Notes: generated by a model not told the origin, from the letters alone. A stretch of DNA of 64,000 nucleotides from JBJHAX01 sp050480705 (GCA_050480705.1 JBJHAX010000001.1:124001-188000); one strand, 5' to 3'. Counted from the first letter of the stretch, positions 27,425-36,533 are shown. Numbers and translations: made by a program.

Positions 27425-29310
27425 GCCTCGAACACGCATCCGTCGGCGGGACCATCGGCGCTGCGACGCTGCAGCGGCTGCGTGACGCCGGTGTGCTCGA
27501 CGACACCGAAGTGCTCGTCGCCGACGCGCTCACGCGCCTGACCGGCGACGAACGTGACGATGTGGCGCTCGTCGCCGCGCTCGCCGTCCATGCCACACGC
27601 CGTGGACACGTCGCGCTCGATCTGCAGGCGGCCGTCGCCGACGGGGTCGCCGGTGACGACGACCGCGTCGCCGACGTCGAGATGCCGCCCGTCGACCAGT
27701 TGCTGGCGAGCGCACGGACCTCGCCGGCGGTGAAGGTGATCGACGCCGCCGAGCGCACCGCAGGCACCGGCGAGGTGCACGACGCGTCGGCGACGCATCA
27801 CCCGCCGCTGGTACTCGACGGCGGCTTGATCTATCTCGACCGCTACTGGCGCCACGAACGGCGCCTGGCGCGTGCCCTTGTCGAACGGGCCCGGGTGCGC
27901 CGTGACGCGGTCGACACCGCGGTGCTCGAGCGGCACCTCGCACGCCTGTTCGCGGCCACCGACGAGCGCGACGATGCGCAACTCGCTGCGTGCCGTGCCG
28001 TGGTGCGCCACGCGCTGACCATCGTCACCGGCGGACCCGGTACCGGCAAGACCTCGACGATCGTGCGGATGCTCGCGACGTTGCAGCTCATGTTCGCGCC
28101 GCCCCTGCGGGTCGTGCTGGCAGCACCTACCGGCAAGGCGGCGGCTCGTATGGGCGAGGCTGTGCGTGACGCACTCGAGGGACTCGACCTCGATGACGCC
28201 ACCGCCGCGGCGATGCGTGCCACGCCTGCGATGACCCTGCACCGGCTGCTCGGCTACGACCCGTCACGCCCGACGCGTTTCCGGCACGACGCCGCGCATC
28301 CACTCAACGTCGATGTCGTGATCGTCGACGAAGCATCGATGGTGTCGCTGCCGTTGATGACACGCCTGGTCGAGGCGCTCGACGATGCTGCCCGCCTGGT
28401 GCTCGTCGGCGACCGTGATCAGCTGGCGTCCGTTGACGCCGGTGCGGTCCTCAGTGATGTCTGCGCCCCGCAACGACAGGGCGTGGGAGGTGTCGGCGAA
28501 CGTGTCGTCGAGCTGACACGCCCGCACCGGTTCGCCGCCACCTCGTCCGTGGCACGGCTCGCACACGCGTGCAGCATCGGATCGATGCGCGAGGTCCGTG
28601 CCGTGTTCGACGCCGGCGCTGACGACGTCGCGTTGGTCGATGCCGCCGGCGTCGGTGCCGAGGCCCTCACCGGTCTGCGCGAGCGCATCACCGCGCCGCT
28701 GGCTGCGGCCCGCCAACGCGCGGTCGACGGGGCCGATCCGCGCGAGGTCCTCGCCGCCGTCGAGCAGCTCCGCGTGCTCGCGGCGGTGCGTGGCGGCCCG
28801 GACGGCGTCGAGGCGCTCAACCGCCGCATCGAGGCGTGGATGGCCGAGGCGTCGCCGTCACAGGGCGCCGATGGGGCCGACCTCGACCTGTTGCGGCAGG
28901 GGCGGTTCACGCTGGGTACGCCGGTGATGGTCACACGCAACGACTATCAGACACGGCTGTTCAACGGCGACGTCGGGGTCGTCGTTCGTGACGCGCAGCG
29001 CGCGGACGGCACGCGTGTCGCGTTCGCGACCACCGACGGCGGTGTGCGGACCTTCGCACCGCAGCGGGTGTCCGGGCTCGTCAGCGTGTTTGCGATGTCG
29101 GTGCACAAGAGCCAGGGGTCGCAGTTCGACGAGGTCGTGCTCGTGTTGCCGAGCCAGCACTCGCCGGTGCTCACACGCGAGCTGCTCTACACCGGTGTGA
29201 CCCGCGCGCGTTCACGCCTCACACTCGTCGCGGACCCCAAGATCCTCGACGTAGCGCTCACCCGGCGCGTGCAGCGGGCATCGGGCCTGGCAGCCCGCCT
29301 GCGTGACTGA
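27421..29310 (+). CDS. recD: Exodeoxyribonuclease V alpha subunit RecD, 5'-3' helicase
   Basis: 629-residue SF1B helicase. An N-terminal domain of about 190 residues with a DRYWRHERRLA block precedes Walker A TGGPGTGKTST (about residues 202-212). Motif II is VIVDEASMVSLPLM, motif III VLVGDRDQLASVDAGAVL, and the C-terminal motifs are SVHKSQGSQFDEVVLVLP and LYTGVTRARSRLTL. The ATG overlaps the recB stop by 4 bp (ATGA), so the three RecBCD subunits are translated as one coupled unit. Last gene of the operon; a short hairpin (29327-29344) lies beyond the stop. Confidence 0.96.
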   Translation: MSLEHASVGGTIGAATLQRLRDAGVLDDTEVLVADALTRLTGDERDDVALVAALAVHATRRGHVALDLQAAVADGVAGDDDRVADVEMPPVDQLLASARTSPAVKVIDAAERTAGTGEVHDASATHHPPLVLDGGLIYLDRYWRHERRLARALVERARVRRDAVDTAVLERHLARLFAATDERDDAQLAACRAVVRHALTIVTGGPGTGKTSTIVRMLATLQLMFAPPLRVVLAAPTGKAAARMGEAVRDALEGLDLDDATAAAMRATPAMTLHRLLGYDPSRPTRFRHDAAHPLNVDVVIVDEASMVSLPLMTRLVEALDDAARLVLVGDRDQLASVDAGAVLSDVCAPQRQGVGGVGERVVELTRPHRFAATSSVARLAHACSIGSMREVRAVFDAGADDVALVDAAGVGAEALTGLRERITAPLAAARQRAVDGADPREVLAAVEQLRVLAAVRGGPDGVEALNRRIEAWMAEASPSQGADGADLDLLRQGRFTLGTPVMVTRNDYQTRLFNGDVGVVVRDAQRADGTRVAFATTDGGVRTFAPQRVSGLVSVFAMSVHKSQGSQFDEVVLVLPSQHSPVLTRELLYTGVTRARSRLTLVADPKILDVALTRRVQRASGLAARLRD

Positions 29311-29326
29311 CGTCACCGTCCGGGCA

Positions 29327-29344
29327 TGTGCGAGGCAGCGCACA
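29327..29344. terminator. Short hairpin between convergent recD and gamma-CA genes
   Basis: TGTGCG (29327-29332) pairs with CGCACA (29339-29344) around a six-base loop, centred in the 59-bp gap between two convergent stops. Short and without a T tract; plausible as a weak bidirectional terminator. Confidence 0.35.
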
Positions 29345-29369
29345 GATGGCTCGAGTTCGCGTAGCTGAC

Positions 29370-29888
29370 TCAGTCGTCCAGGCGGCGTGCCGAGCGGTAA
29401 AACTCGGCGAGTTCCAGATAGCTCGCGACGTTGGGCCTCGGCACGTCGGGCACGGCACGGTCGAGCACCTTCGCGGGGATGCCGACGGCGAGTCCCCGCG
29501 CCGGAACGACCGTGCCCTCCGTGACGACCGCGCCGGCTCCGACGACGGCGCCTTCACCGATGTGCGCGCCGTTCATCACGATCGCGCCCATGCCGACCAG
29601 GACGTCGTCCGCGACGGTGCAGCCGTGCAGGATCGCGCGGTGCCCGACGGTGACGCGCGCACCGATGGACGCCGACCGGTCCCGGTCGGTGTGGACGATC
29701 ACATGGTCCTGCAGGTTCGTGTCCGCCCCGACGGTCACCGCGGCGCGTTCCGAGCGCACGACGGCCCCGAACCACACCGAGACGCCCGCAGCGAGGGTGA
29801 CGTCGCCGGCGACCGTGGCGTCGTGTGCGAGGAACGCCGCAGGGTCGATCGACGGTTGGTGTCCACCGACGGCCAGGATCAGCGGCAT
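29370..29888 (-). CDS. Gamma-carbonic-anhydrase-like hexapeptide-repeat protein
   Basis: 172-residue left-handed beta-helix protein, the standard length for the bacterial gamma-CA-like (YrdA/PaaY/CaiE) group. It shows the expected NLQDHVIVHTD and VTVGHRAILHGCTVADDVLVGMGAIV blocks, whose three histidines bind the metal in gamma-carbonic anhydrases. The C-terminal helix (LELAEFYRSARRL) packs on the helix in trimers. Whether it hydrates CO2 or is a thioesterase/acetyltransferase relative cannot be decided by eye. ATG start with an AAGGA site. Convergent with recD, and transcribed in the same direction as the RNB gene upstream of it (43 bp apart), so probably co-transcribed. Confidence 0.92.
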   Translation of the reverse strand: MPLILAVGGHQPSIDPAAFLAHDATVAGDVTLAAGVSVWFGAVVRSERAAVTVGADTNLQDHVIVHTDRDRSASIGARVTVGHRAILHGCTVADDVLVGMGAIVMNGAHIGEGAVVGAGAVVTEGTVVPARGLAVGIPAKVLDRAVPDVPRPNVASYLELAEFYRSARRLDD

Positions 29889-29931
29889 CGAGCGTCCTTG
29901 TCGCCGTCAATGGAACGGTCCGCGGGCAACG

Positions 29932-32037
29932 CTAGCGCTCCGCGGTGTCGCCGAGCCGCCACACAGGTCGGCCTGTGTCGTCGAGCCCGACGAAGCGGAC
30001 CGTCACCGTGCTGCCGACCCGCCATGGTCCCGATGTCGTCGTCAGACCGTGCTCGTCGACGACGAACCGGCCGCGTTCACGATCGGGCAGTCCGAGGGCG
30101 CGCTCTGCGGTCACGAACCCGCCGATGCCCAGCCGGGGCAGGCGGATGCGCAGGCCGTTGACGCCGACGTCGGTCACCGTCGCAGGTTCGGGCTCGTCGA
30201 GCGCTCCTCGGTCGAGCAACAGCGACCACAGGTCGCCGCGTTCGCGTGCCTCGAGGAACCCCACGGCGCCGCTGCGCGCATCCAGCCAGTCGGCCATGCC
30301 CGCGAGGTCGTCGGTGCCGTAGGGCGTGGGCTCTCCGGCGAGGGTCGCACGCAGCTGCCGGTGCACCACCAGGTCCGCGTAGCGACGGATCGGCGAGGTG
30401 AAGTGCGTGTAGGCGCCTGCGGCGAGACCGCGGTGGTGCGCCGGGTCGGGATCGTAGGTCGCTCGTGCGGTCGCGCCCGTCGCGACCGCGATCAGCAGGG
30501 CCCGGTCGTCGGTGCGGTCGTCGTCATTCATGCGCTCGATCGCGTCGAGCAGTTGCGCGGCCAGGTGCTCGGGTGCGGGGGCGGCCTCGTCGAGTGCCTC
30601 GAGGGTGACGCCGGCGAGAGCCGCCGCCGCCCGGATCCGTTCGTGGCGTTCCGGGTCGATCCCGACGTGCGCCCGGTACAGCGCGGGGACGTCGTGGGCG
30701 ACGAGCCAGCCGGCGACCGCTTCGTTGGCCGCAACCATCAACCGTTCCACCAGCCGGTAAGCGTCCGCGTGTGGTTCGGCCGGCACCGCCACCAGCTTGC
30801 CGTCGACGAGTGCGGGCACGAGCTCGGACGACGCGAACAGCTCCTCGAACGTGATCCTGCTGTCGCGCTCGACCCCGAGGCGGTGTGACGCCTCTGCGAG
30901 CACCTCGAGCACCTGCAGGGCCTGCTCCGCGTCGTCGCCGGCCTCGTCGACGATGGCCGTCGCGTCGCCGTCGAGCCACTGTTCGACCGCTTCGTAGGAA
31001 AGTTGTGCGCGTGAGGTGATCTGCGCGACCTCGATTTCGACGTCGCTGACACTGCCGTCGGCACCGACGGTCAGTCGCACCGAGATCACGTGCCGGTCCT
31101 GGCCAGCGAGCAGCGACAGCTCGTTCTCGGACAGTGCAGGGTCGAGCATCGGAGCGTTCGCGCCCACCGCCGGGTAGGCGGTCGCACCGACGGTGCGTGC
31201 ATACAGGTCGGCGGCAGAGGCGATCCCGACCGAGCGTGCGGCATCCGCAATGTGGACCGCGACACGGATCTGATCACCGTCACGGACCGCCCAAAGGGCG
31301 TCGTCGAGATCGCGGGCGTGCGTGTCGTCGATGGTCAGGCACGGTTCGTCGCGGCGATCGACCGGGGCGAGTCCGGCGCCTGGAACGTCACCGTCACGGT
31401 CCAGGCCGGCCGCGCCACCGCGCCCGCCTCCGGCGACCAGGCCGACGAAGCGCGCATGCGTCATGGCGGCCGCGGCGGGGTCGAGGCCGGCGCGCGCCGG
31501 TCCGCCGGGGATCAGCGCCGGCGCCGCACGGTCGAGAGCGACCACCGCTGCGTTCGCCCGCACCGCTTGAGGCGACCTGGCGACGTACGGTCCGGCCACC
31601 AGGGCACGGCCCACGGGGCCACCGTCGTCGTCTTCGGCGCGCAGCACCACCACGACCCGTCCCACGGCCTGCTCGACCACTGCGGTGACCGACGGGTCGA
31701 GGCGGACCCATCCCGACGCCAGCGAGGGATGGGGTTCGAGCACCAGACGGCCCGGGCCGCGTGTCACCGTGCCCACGATCATGCGTCGTGGCCGCTCCCG
31801 CACGTTCACGTCGTTGGCAGACAAGCCCTTTTCGTCGGCACGGACCTCGGCGTCGACCAGGTCGTCGGCGATCAGCCCCCGCGCCAGCGGGGGCGGGACG
31901 AACACGCGGTCGCCGGTCACCTCGCTGCGATCGTCGCGTGCGACACTGACCGTCTCCGGTGTTGCGCCGTCGGCGCCGACGATGTGCAGGAAGCCGAAGC
32001 CGCGGGGGTGCGGCCGGAAGCGGGCGGTCACGCGCAC
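29932..32037 (-). CDS. RNase II/RNase R family 3'-5' exoribonuclease
   Basis: 701-residue RNB-family enzyme. The N-terminus has a cold-shock-like segment (RPHPRGFGFLHI). The RNB catalytic core has CLTIDDTHARDLDDALW, giving the clustered aspartates that bind Mg2+, and YTHFTSPIRRYADLVVHRQL, the RNA-binding and conserved Arg block. The C-terminal part looks like a degenerate S1 domain (TVTDVGVNGLRIRLPRLGIGGFV). Length lies between RNase II and RNase R. Role: degrades RNA processively from the 3' end in the cytoplasm. GTG start. Confidence 0.93.
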   Translation of the reverse strand: MRVTARFRPHPRGFGFLHIVGADGATPETVSVARDDRSEVTGDRVFVPPPLARGLIADDLVDAEVRADEKGLSANDVNVRERPRRMIVGTVTRGPGRLVLEPHPSLASGWVRLDPSVTAVVEQAVGRVVVVLRAEDDDGGPVGRALVAGPYVARSPQAVRANAAVVALDRAAPALIPGGPARAGLDPAAAAMTHARFVGLVAGGGRGGAAGLDRDGDVPGAGLAPVDRRDEPCLTIDDTHARDLDDALWAVRDGDQIRVAVHIADAARSVGIASAADLYARTVGATAYPAVGANAPMLDPALSENELSLLAGQDRHVISVRLTVGADGSVSDVEIEVAQITSRAQLSYEAVEQWLDGDATAIVDEAGDDAEQALQVLEVLAEASHRLGVERDSRITFEELFASSELVPALVDGKLVAVPAEPHADAYRLVERLMVAANEAVAGWLVAHDVPALYRAHVGIDPERHERIRAAAALAGVTLEALDEAAPAPEHLAAQLLDAIERMNDDDRTDDRALLIAVATGATARATYDPDPAHHRGLAAGAYTHFTSPIRRYADLVVHRQLRATLAGEPTPYGTDDLAGMADWLDARSGAVGFLEARERGDLWSLLLDRGALDEPEPATVTDVGVNGLRIRLPRLGIGGFVTAERALGLPDRERGRFVVDEHGLTTTSGPWRVGSTVTVRFVGLDDTGRPVWRLGDTAER

Positions 32038-32252
32038 GTGGCATCTCGAACGTCGGGGGTGAGAGGTCTCGTCCGCGCCGCCTGGCGACCCGGAGGCCCG
32101 TGAACCCGGGCGATGCGCGGCCAGAGCGCAGGGTCAAGGTGTGCAGGGCGACGGGAAGACTAACGGGCGCCGCAGGCCGCGCCCGTTCGCGATGCGGAGG
32201 AACGCACGACCACGCCGGCCAGCAGCGGTTGGTTGGAAACGTTCGAGCTGGG

Positions 32253-32870
32253 TCAGGAAGGTCGGGAGGAGGCACGCAGGCCCGCGAGCAGACTCGTCGC
32301 CAGGGCCGCGTCGTCTGCGAGGTCGCGAGTGTCGCGTGTCACGACCGCGTCGAGCACGTCGGGGGAGGTGTCAGGGTCGGTGAAGCGCAGCTGTGCTGCG
32401 GCGACACGTCCGTCGGCGGCTGCTGCCACGACGCGCCTGAACCGCACGCCGTGCCGGTCGATCGTGTCAGCGAACGCCACCAGCGCGAGCTGCCATGGGC
32501 GGGTCGCCAATGTGACGGCCGCAGCTTCGAGCTGGTCCGTCTCGACCGTGGCCAGTTCCCAGCCGACCAGCATCGGCGTTGCACCGGACCTTGCCTCGGT
32601 GTCGCCATCGGCGATTCGGTCACCGGCGACCGGCGCGCCCTGTGGCATGTCCATGATCTCGATCGAGGCGCGATCGAGTTCGGCGATCGCGTCGATGCCC
32701 GAGGGACGCGTCCGTTCCCCGTCGGTTGCCAACTCCGCCTGCGACAGCACGGCGTCGAGCAGCCTGACCGACGAGACCGACGCCAACAGCTGCCCGGCGC
32801 GTGCCGCGTCACCTGCAGCGGCGCGACGCAGCAGCAGGTCGGGGGACAGGGGTGCATCATGGTCGGCCAC
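32253..32870 (-). CDS. Conserved-looking hypothetical protein
   Basis: 205-residue soluble protein, GTG start with GGAG five bases upstream and strong third-position G/C bias, so a real gene. It is Ala-rich with predicted helices at both ends (PDLLLRRAAAGDAARAGQLLASV; DDAALATSLLAGLRAS) and a central region with RPWQLALVAFADTIDRHGVRFRRVVAAA that looks like alternating strands and helices. No motif I recognise. It is followed 215 bp later by the RNase gene on the same strand. The gap in between holds no gene I can support. Confidence 0.7.
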   Translation of the reverse strand: MADHDAPLSPDLLLRRAAAGDAARAGQLLASVSSVRLLDAVLSQAELATDGERTRPSGIDAIAELDRASIEIMDMPQGAPVAGDRIADGDTEARSGATPMLVGWELATVETDQLEAAAVTLATRPWQLALVAFADTIDRHGVRFRRVVAAAADGRVAAAQLRFTDPDTSPDVLDAVVTRDTRDLADDAALATSLLAGLRASSRPS

Positions 32871-32950
32871 GTGTTCTCCAGTCGCCGTGCGACACGTAGC
32901 CTGCCTGATGAATGCGCCGGGACCGAGCAGGCGTGACGGCGGCAGCCGCG

Positions 32951-32990
32951 GTGACTCACAGCCGAGCGCGGTGACTCACAGCCGAGCGCG
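32951..32990. repeat. Exact tandem repeat, 20 bp x 2
   Basis: The 20-base unit GTGACTCACAGCCGAGCGCG occurs twice head-to-tail without a mismatch. It lies in the divergent promoter region between the hypothetical gene at 32253-32870 and the coiled-coil protein at 33095, about 105 bp before that start. Each unit contains TGACTCA, a partly symmetrical core. Either a doubled regulator site or a slippage duplication. Confidence 0.85.
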
Positions 32991-33094
32991 AGGGGCGCAC
33001 GAGACGTCAACCTTGACGCACGTGGTGCCGAACGGGTGGAGAGCGGGTTCGGTACCACACGACCTGGATGAAGGACCCGACCCTGGGAGGAGTC

Positions 33095-33688
33095 GTGGAC
33101 GCTGACGACGCAACGGTGTGGCCCGGCGCTGATCGCAGCGTGCGGCAACGCCGACGCTGGCCGTGGATCGTTGCGCTGGCGCTTCTCGCCGCGCTGGCAG
33201 CGGCGGCTGGCGCCGTCGCCTACGAGCAGCGCGAGGTCGCCGCCGAGTGGCGCGAACGTGCGCTCGTCATGGAGGAGCACCGCGACGACGCCCGTGGCCG
33301 AACCGAGGCGCTGCAGGCCCAGCTCGACGCCATCGCCGACATGCTCGCAACGTCGGAGACCGACGTGACCCAGCTCGAGGACCGCATCCGCGAACTGGCG
33401 GACGAGAAGGCGCAGGCCGAGGACACCGCGACGACCGTGGCGGTCGAACGCGATGTGCTCGCCCAGCTGTCGAGCAGGATCGCGAATGCAGTGTCGGCGC
33501 TGGACGCGTGTGTCGACCGTATGTTCGAGCTCCAGTCGGCGTCGGTCGATGCGTTCAACCGGGTCGCGGCGGGCGACGACGTGGACGTCGTGCCGCTCAA
33601 CCAACAGGCGCAGGCCACCACCTCGTTCTGCAACGAGGCGCGGGCGGCTGCTGCCGGCGCCGCCGCGGCCGCCGACCAGATCCGCTGA
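33095..33688 (+). CDS. One-TM coiled-coil membrane protein
   Basis: 197-residue protein. GTG at 33095 is preferred because GGGAGGAG sits about five bases upstream; an in-frame ATG at 33068 lacks such a site. A short cytoplasmic N-terminus with an Arg cluster (RQRRRW) precedes one transmembrane helix (about residues 25-45). A long extracytoplasmic coiled coil (about 50-125, EALQAQLDAIADMLATSETDVTQLEDRIRELADEKAQAED) follows, then a Cys-containing, Ala-rich tail. Its stop overlaps the start of the protease lipoprotein (TGATG), so the two are co-translated and may work together at the membrane. Confidence 0.8.
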   Translation: MDADDATVWPGADRSVRQRRRWPWIVALALLAALAAAAGAVAYEQREVAAEWRERALVMEEHRDDARGRTEALQAQLDAIADMLATSETDVTQLEDRIRELADEKAQAEDTATTVAVERDVLAQLSSRIANAVSALDACVDRMFELQSASVDAFNRVAAGDDVDVVPLNQQAQATTSFCNEARAAAAGAAAAADQIR

Positions 33689-34422
33689 TGGCACGGTCCG
33701 CTCGGCATCGCACACACCCCGGCCGCGCGACGGCCGCCATCGTCGCGGCCGTTGTGGTGATCGCAGGGTGCGTCGAGGCGCCCCCGCCGCTTGCCGACGA
33801 CGGCATCGAGCAGCTCGACGACCTGGATCTGCCGGGGCCGGCCGCGACGTCGCTGCTGCGGCACGCGAAAGAGATCACGGTGCGCATCCGAACGCTCGGA
33901 TGCCGCGAGTTCGGTATCGGGTCCGGGTTCGTGCTGCCCGGCGGGCTCGTCGTCACCAACCGTCACGTCGTCGACCAGCCCCGCGAAGTCACGCTCAACA
34001 CATGGGACGGTCACAGCCTCGACGCCGATGTCACCGGTGTCGCCGTCGATTCGGACCTGGCGGTGCTCCGCCTCGCCGACGATGTCGGACTTCCGGTGGC
34101 CGAGCTTCGCACGACCCCCGTCGAGCGCGGCGAACCGATCGTCGTCGTCGGCTACCCGGGCGGCGGCCCGGCGACGGTGTCGACCGGGCACGTCCTCGGC
34201 CTGGTCTCTGGAGAGCTGCTGGGCGAACCAGCCGACGTGATCCGCGTCGACGCCGAGATCCGTCAGGGCAACTCGGGAGGCCCCGTCCTCGACCAGAACG
34301 GGCGCGTCATCGGCGTGGTGTTCGCACTCGAGGTGAACCACGGCACCGGCCTTGCCGTGCCGGTCGCGACGCTGCTCGAACGTCTCGATGCAGCGGAGCT
34401 CGCGCCGCCTGCAGGCTGCTGA
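33688..34422 (+). CDS. Trypsin-like serine protease, lipoprotein (HtrA/DegP-like, no PDZ)
   Basis: 244-residue S1C-type protease beginning at the ATG that overlaps the previous stop. A signal peptide ends in a lipobox-like VVIAGC (Cys near residue 29), so it should be anchored on the outside of the membrane. The triad is complete: TNRHVV (His), DSDLAVL (Asp) and GNSGGP (Ser). The domain ends close after HGTGLAVPVATLLERL, so it lacks the PDZ domain of DegP. Coupling to the coiled-coil membrane protein suggests the latter may position or regulate it. Substrate unknown. Confidence 0.9.
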   Translation: MARSARHRTHPGRATAAIVAAVVVIAGCVEAPPPLADDGIEQLDDLDLPGPAATSLLRHAKEITVRIRTLGCREFGIGSGFVLPGGLVVTNRHVVDQPREVTLNTWDGHSLDADVTGVAVDSDLAVLRLADDVGLPVAELRTTPVERGEPIVVVGYPGGGPATVSTGHVLGLVSGELLGEPADVIRVDAEIRQGNSGGPVLDQNGRVIGVVFALEVNHGTGLAVPVATLLERLDAAELAPPAGC

Positions 34423-34469
34423 CCTGCGCCAGCGGTGTCTGCTGTGGACCTGCACGGTGGGGCGCGGGT

Positions 34470-35189
34470 TCAACGCGCCTCGTCGATGACCGTCCAGGAA
34501 CTCAGGGGCCAGCCGACGGTGGCCAGCAGGGTGTCGATCCGTCCGGCGGCGCGGGCCGCAGCTGCCTGTGGATCATCAGCACGCGGCACCTGGGTGGCCA
34601 GTGTGGTCGATGCGGGGCCGCGATGGCGCAGCCACACGCCGTCGAGTGCGGCGCCGTCGAGCGCCCGGCGGGCACGGCGCGCGAGCGCCTTCATCGTCAC
34701 GGTGAGCACCGCGCGGTCGCGGTCGTCGACGCCGGCCTGCGCGACCAGGCGTGCGGCGAGGTCGCCGGACAGATGCGGTGCGAGACGGTTGGCGCGCGAT
34801 CCGGGTGCCCGGCTCGTCGCGACCAGCGGGGTCAGCGGATCCTGCGCAAGCCGTACTGCGAGGCCGTCGCGGCTCAGCCGTGCTCCCGGCTCCACCGCCT
34901 GCCGTGTCCAGTCGACGGCCGCGGGATCGGGCGCCATGGACGGCGTGGAAGCGCGCGACGGCCGGCCCCGGGCGACGGCAGGCGGTTCGGGCGCGGGCTG
35001 GTCGAGCAACGCTGCGTAGGCGCGGCTGAGCCGGTCGAACAGTTCGCGGTCACCACCGACGTCGGGATGGTGTTCGCGAGCCAGGCGCCGGTAGGCGCGT
35101 TTGATGTCGCCGGTGTTCGCCGTGGTGTCCAGGCCCAGCGTCGCGAGCGCGGCGTGGCGGCTGTGCGCGTCGTCCGGACGAATCGCCAC
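34470..35189 (-). CDS. J-domain protein, non-canonical
   Basis: 239-residue protein with an N-terminal J domain: LGLDTTANTGDIKRAYRRLAREHHPDVGGD, including the HPD needed to stimulate DnaK ATPase. It lacks the G/F region and zinc fingers of DnaJ, so it is a class C J protein. After a Pro-rich linker (about 65-85) the remaining 150 residues are an unfamiliar, Ala/Arg/Leu-rich domain ending in WPLSSWTVIDEAR. GTG start with GAGGAG close upstream. Divergent from the M15 peptidase gene, convergent with the protease gene. Likely recruits DnaK to a specific client, which the sequence does not identify. Confidence 0.85.
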   Translation of the reverse strand: MAIRPDDAHSRHAALATLGLDTTANTGDIKRAYRRLAREHHPDVGGDRELFDRLSRAYAALLDQPAPEPPAVARGRPSRASTPSMAPDPAAVDWTRQAVEPGARLSRDGLAVRLAQDPLTPLVATSRAPGSRANRLAPHLSGDLAARLVAQAGVDDRDRAVLTVTMKALARRARRALDGAALDGVWLRHRGPASTTLATQVPRADDPQAAAARAAGRIDTLLATVGWPLSSWTVIDEAR

Positions 35190-35231
35190 GACACTCCTCG
35201 TCGAGATGCGCCCGTTACCGTAGTGATCCCG

Positions 35232-36533
35232 ATGTCAGGCGTGGACATGCGACGGTGGTGGCCGCTGGCGGTCGCGGTGCTCGTCGCGGGCCTTGTCGCC
35301 GCGGTCTCGACGCGCGCGATCACAACGTCCGGCGATACGCCAGGTGCTGTGTCGGGCGCGGTGGCGGGCAGCGTCACGACCGGGCACGAGGACGGTGCGA
35401 CCGTCGATGACGTCGGCGTCGGTGCCGATCCCGATGCCGACGGCGCGGCACGCGGCGGTGCCCACACGGGGTTGCTGCTCGTCTGGGGGCCTGCGTCGGA
35501 TGACGAGTTCGCGGAGACGGTCGAGCGGCTCGACGGTGTCGTCGCCGTCGCGCAGGTGCACACCGACACGCTCGGGCTGGTGGCGTCGCGTGACCCGTCA
35601 GGCGTCGAGATCGACACGCCGCCCGACGGCTATCACATCCCCGTCGCGGTCATGGGTTTCGACCCCGCCGACTGGCCTGTGACGGCGACAACGGAAGGTT
35701 CAGGGGGCGACGAGTTCGAGCACCTGGTTGCTGGCACGGTCGTGATGTCACAGACGGGTGCGCGCCTGCGGGGGTTCGCGGCCGGTGGCCAGGTCGACAT
35801 CGCGGCGCTCGACGGCACCATCCTCGAAGATCTCGACGTCGTCGCGGTCGTCCCCGACGGCTCAACACGCGGTGCGGAGTTCGTGCTGCACCGTGACGAC
35901 GCGGTGCGCGCCGGCATCGACGCCCGCACCTCGCTGATGGTGTGGACGGATCGTGACGGCGTCGCTGCGACGATCGACGCGCTGGTCGAGGATCCGGCAC
36001 TGCTGCGCGTCGTGGACGGGCGATCCTCCGATCGGGTGCCCATCGTGCTGTCGCTGCCTGCGGTCAAGGAACGCTTCGGCGAGTTCGCGTTCCGTCCCCG
36101 CACAGGACGCGACATCGACATCGAGCAGTCGTTCGTCGCCGACCACATCGTCGAAGCGGACGTGCCGCTGCTGGGAACGGTGCGCTGCCATCGAGACATC
36201 GTCGACGATCTCGCACGCGCCCTCGACGAGGTCGCCCGCCAGGGACACAACGACTGGGTGTCTCCGTCGTCGTACGGTGGGTGCTGGCATCCGCGGAGGA
36301 TCTCGAGCGACGGCGCCCGCCTGTCACGCCACGCCTGGGGGATCGCGATCGACATCAACGTCGACCTGTCGATGCCGGGCCTTGGCCCCAAGCCTCCCGA
36401 CGAGGTCATCGAGATCTTCGGAAGGCACGGCTTCCGCTGGGGCGGGGACTTCCTGACCCCCGACAACCACCATTTCGAATGGCTGGGCGTCGATGCCGAA
36501 CAGCGACCGTCGCGCGACACGACGAGCGGGTGA
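35232..36533 (+). CDS. M15-family D-Ala-D-Ala carboxypeptidase-like protein (VanY type), membrane-anchored
   Basis: 433-residue protein. The N-terminus has a signal-anchor helix (WWPLAVAVLVAGLVAAVS). A central region of about 250 residues has no recognised domain (DGVVAVAQVHTDTLGLVAS, GFAAGGQVDIAALDGTILEDLDVVAVVPDG), resembling extracytoplasmic permease-like domains. The C-terminal M15C-type peptidase has SRHAWGIAIDINVD and FRWGGDFLTPDNHHFEW, supplying the two His and Asp zinc ligands. Likely trims peptidoglycan stem peptides outside the membrane. ATG 35232 chosen; GTG 35223 is possible. No strong ribosome-binding site for either. Confidence 0.88.
   Translation: MSGVDMRRWWPLAVAVLVAGLVAAVSTRAITTSGDTPGAVSGAVAGSVTTGHEDGATVDDVGVGADPDADGAARGGAHTGLLLVWGPASDDEFAETVERLDGVVAVAQVHTDTLGLVASRDPSGVEIDTPPDGYHIPVAVMGFDPADWPVTATTEGSGGDEFEHLVAGTVVMSQTGARLRGFAAGGQVDIAALDGTILEDLDVVAVVPDGSTRGAEFVLHRDDAVRAGIDARTSLMVWTDRDGVAATIDALVEDPALLRVVDGRSSDRVPIVLSLPAVKERFGEFAFRPRTGRDIDIEQSFVADHIVEADVPLLGTVRCHRDIVDDLARALDEVARQGHNDWVSPSSYGGCWHPRRISSDGARLSRHAWGIAIDINVDLSMPGLGPKPPDEVIEIFGRHGFRWGGDFLTPDNHHFEWLGVDAEQRPSRDTTSG

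Noticed and set aside
33453..35231. Long N-terminal extension of the M15 peptidase frame
   Set aside because: It crosses three other genes; composition is Arg/Pro-rich shadow coding. The signal anchor marks the true start near 35232.
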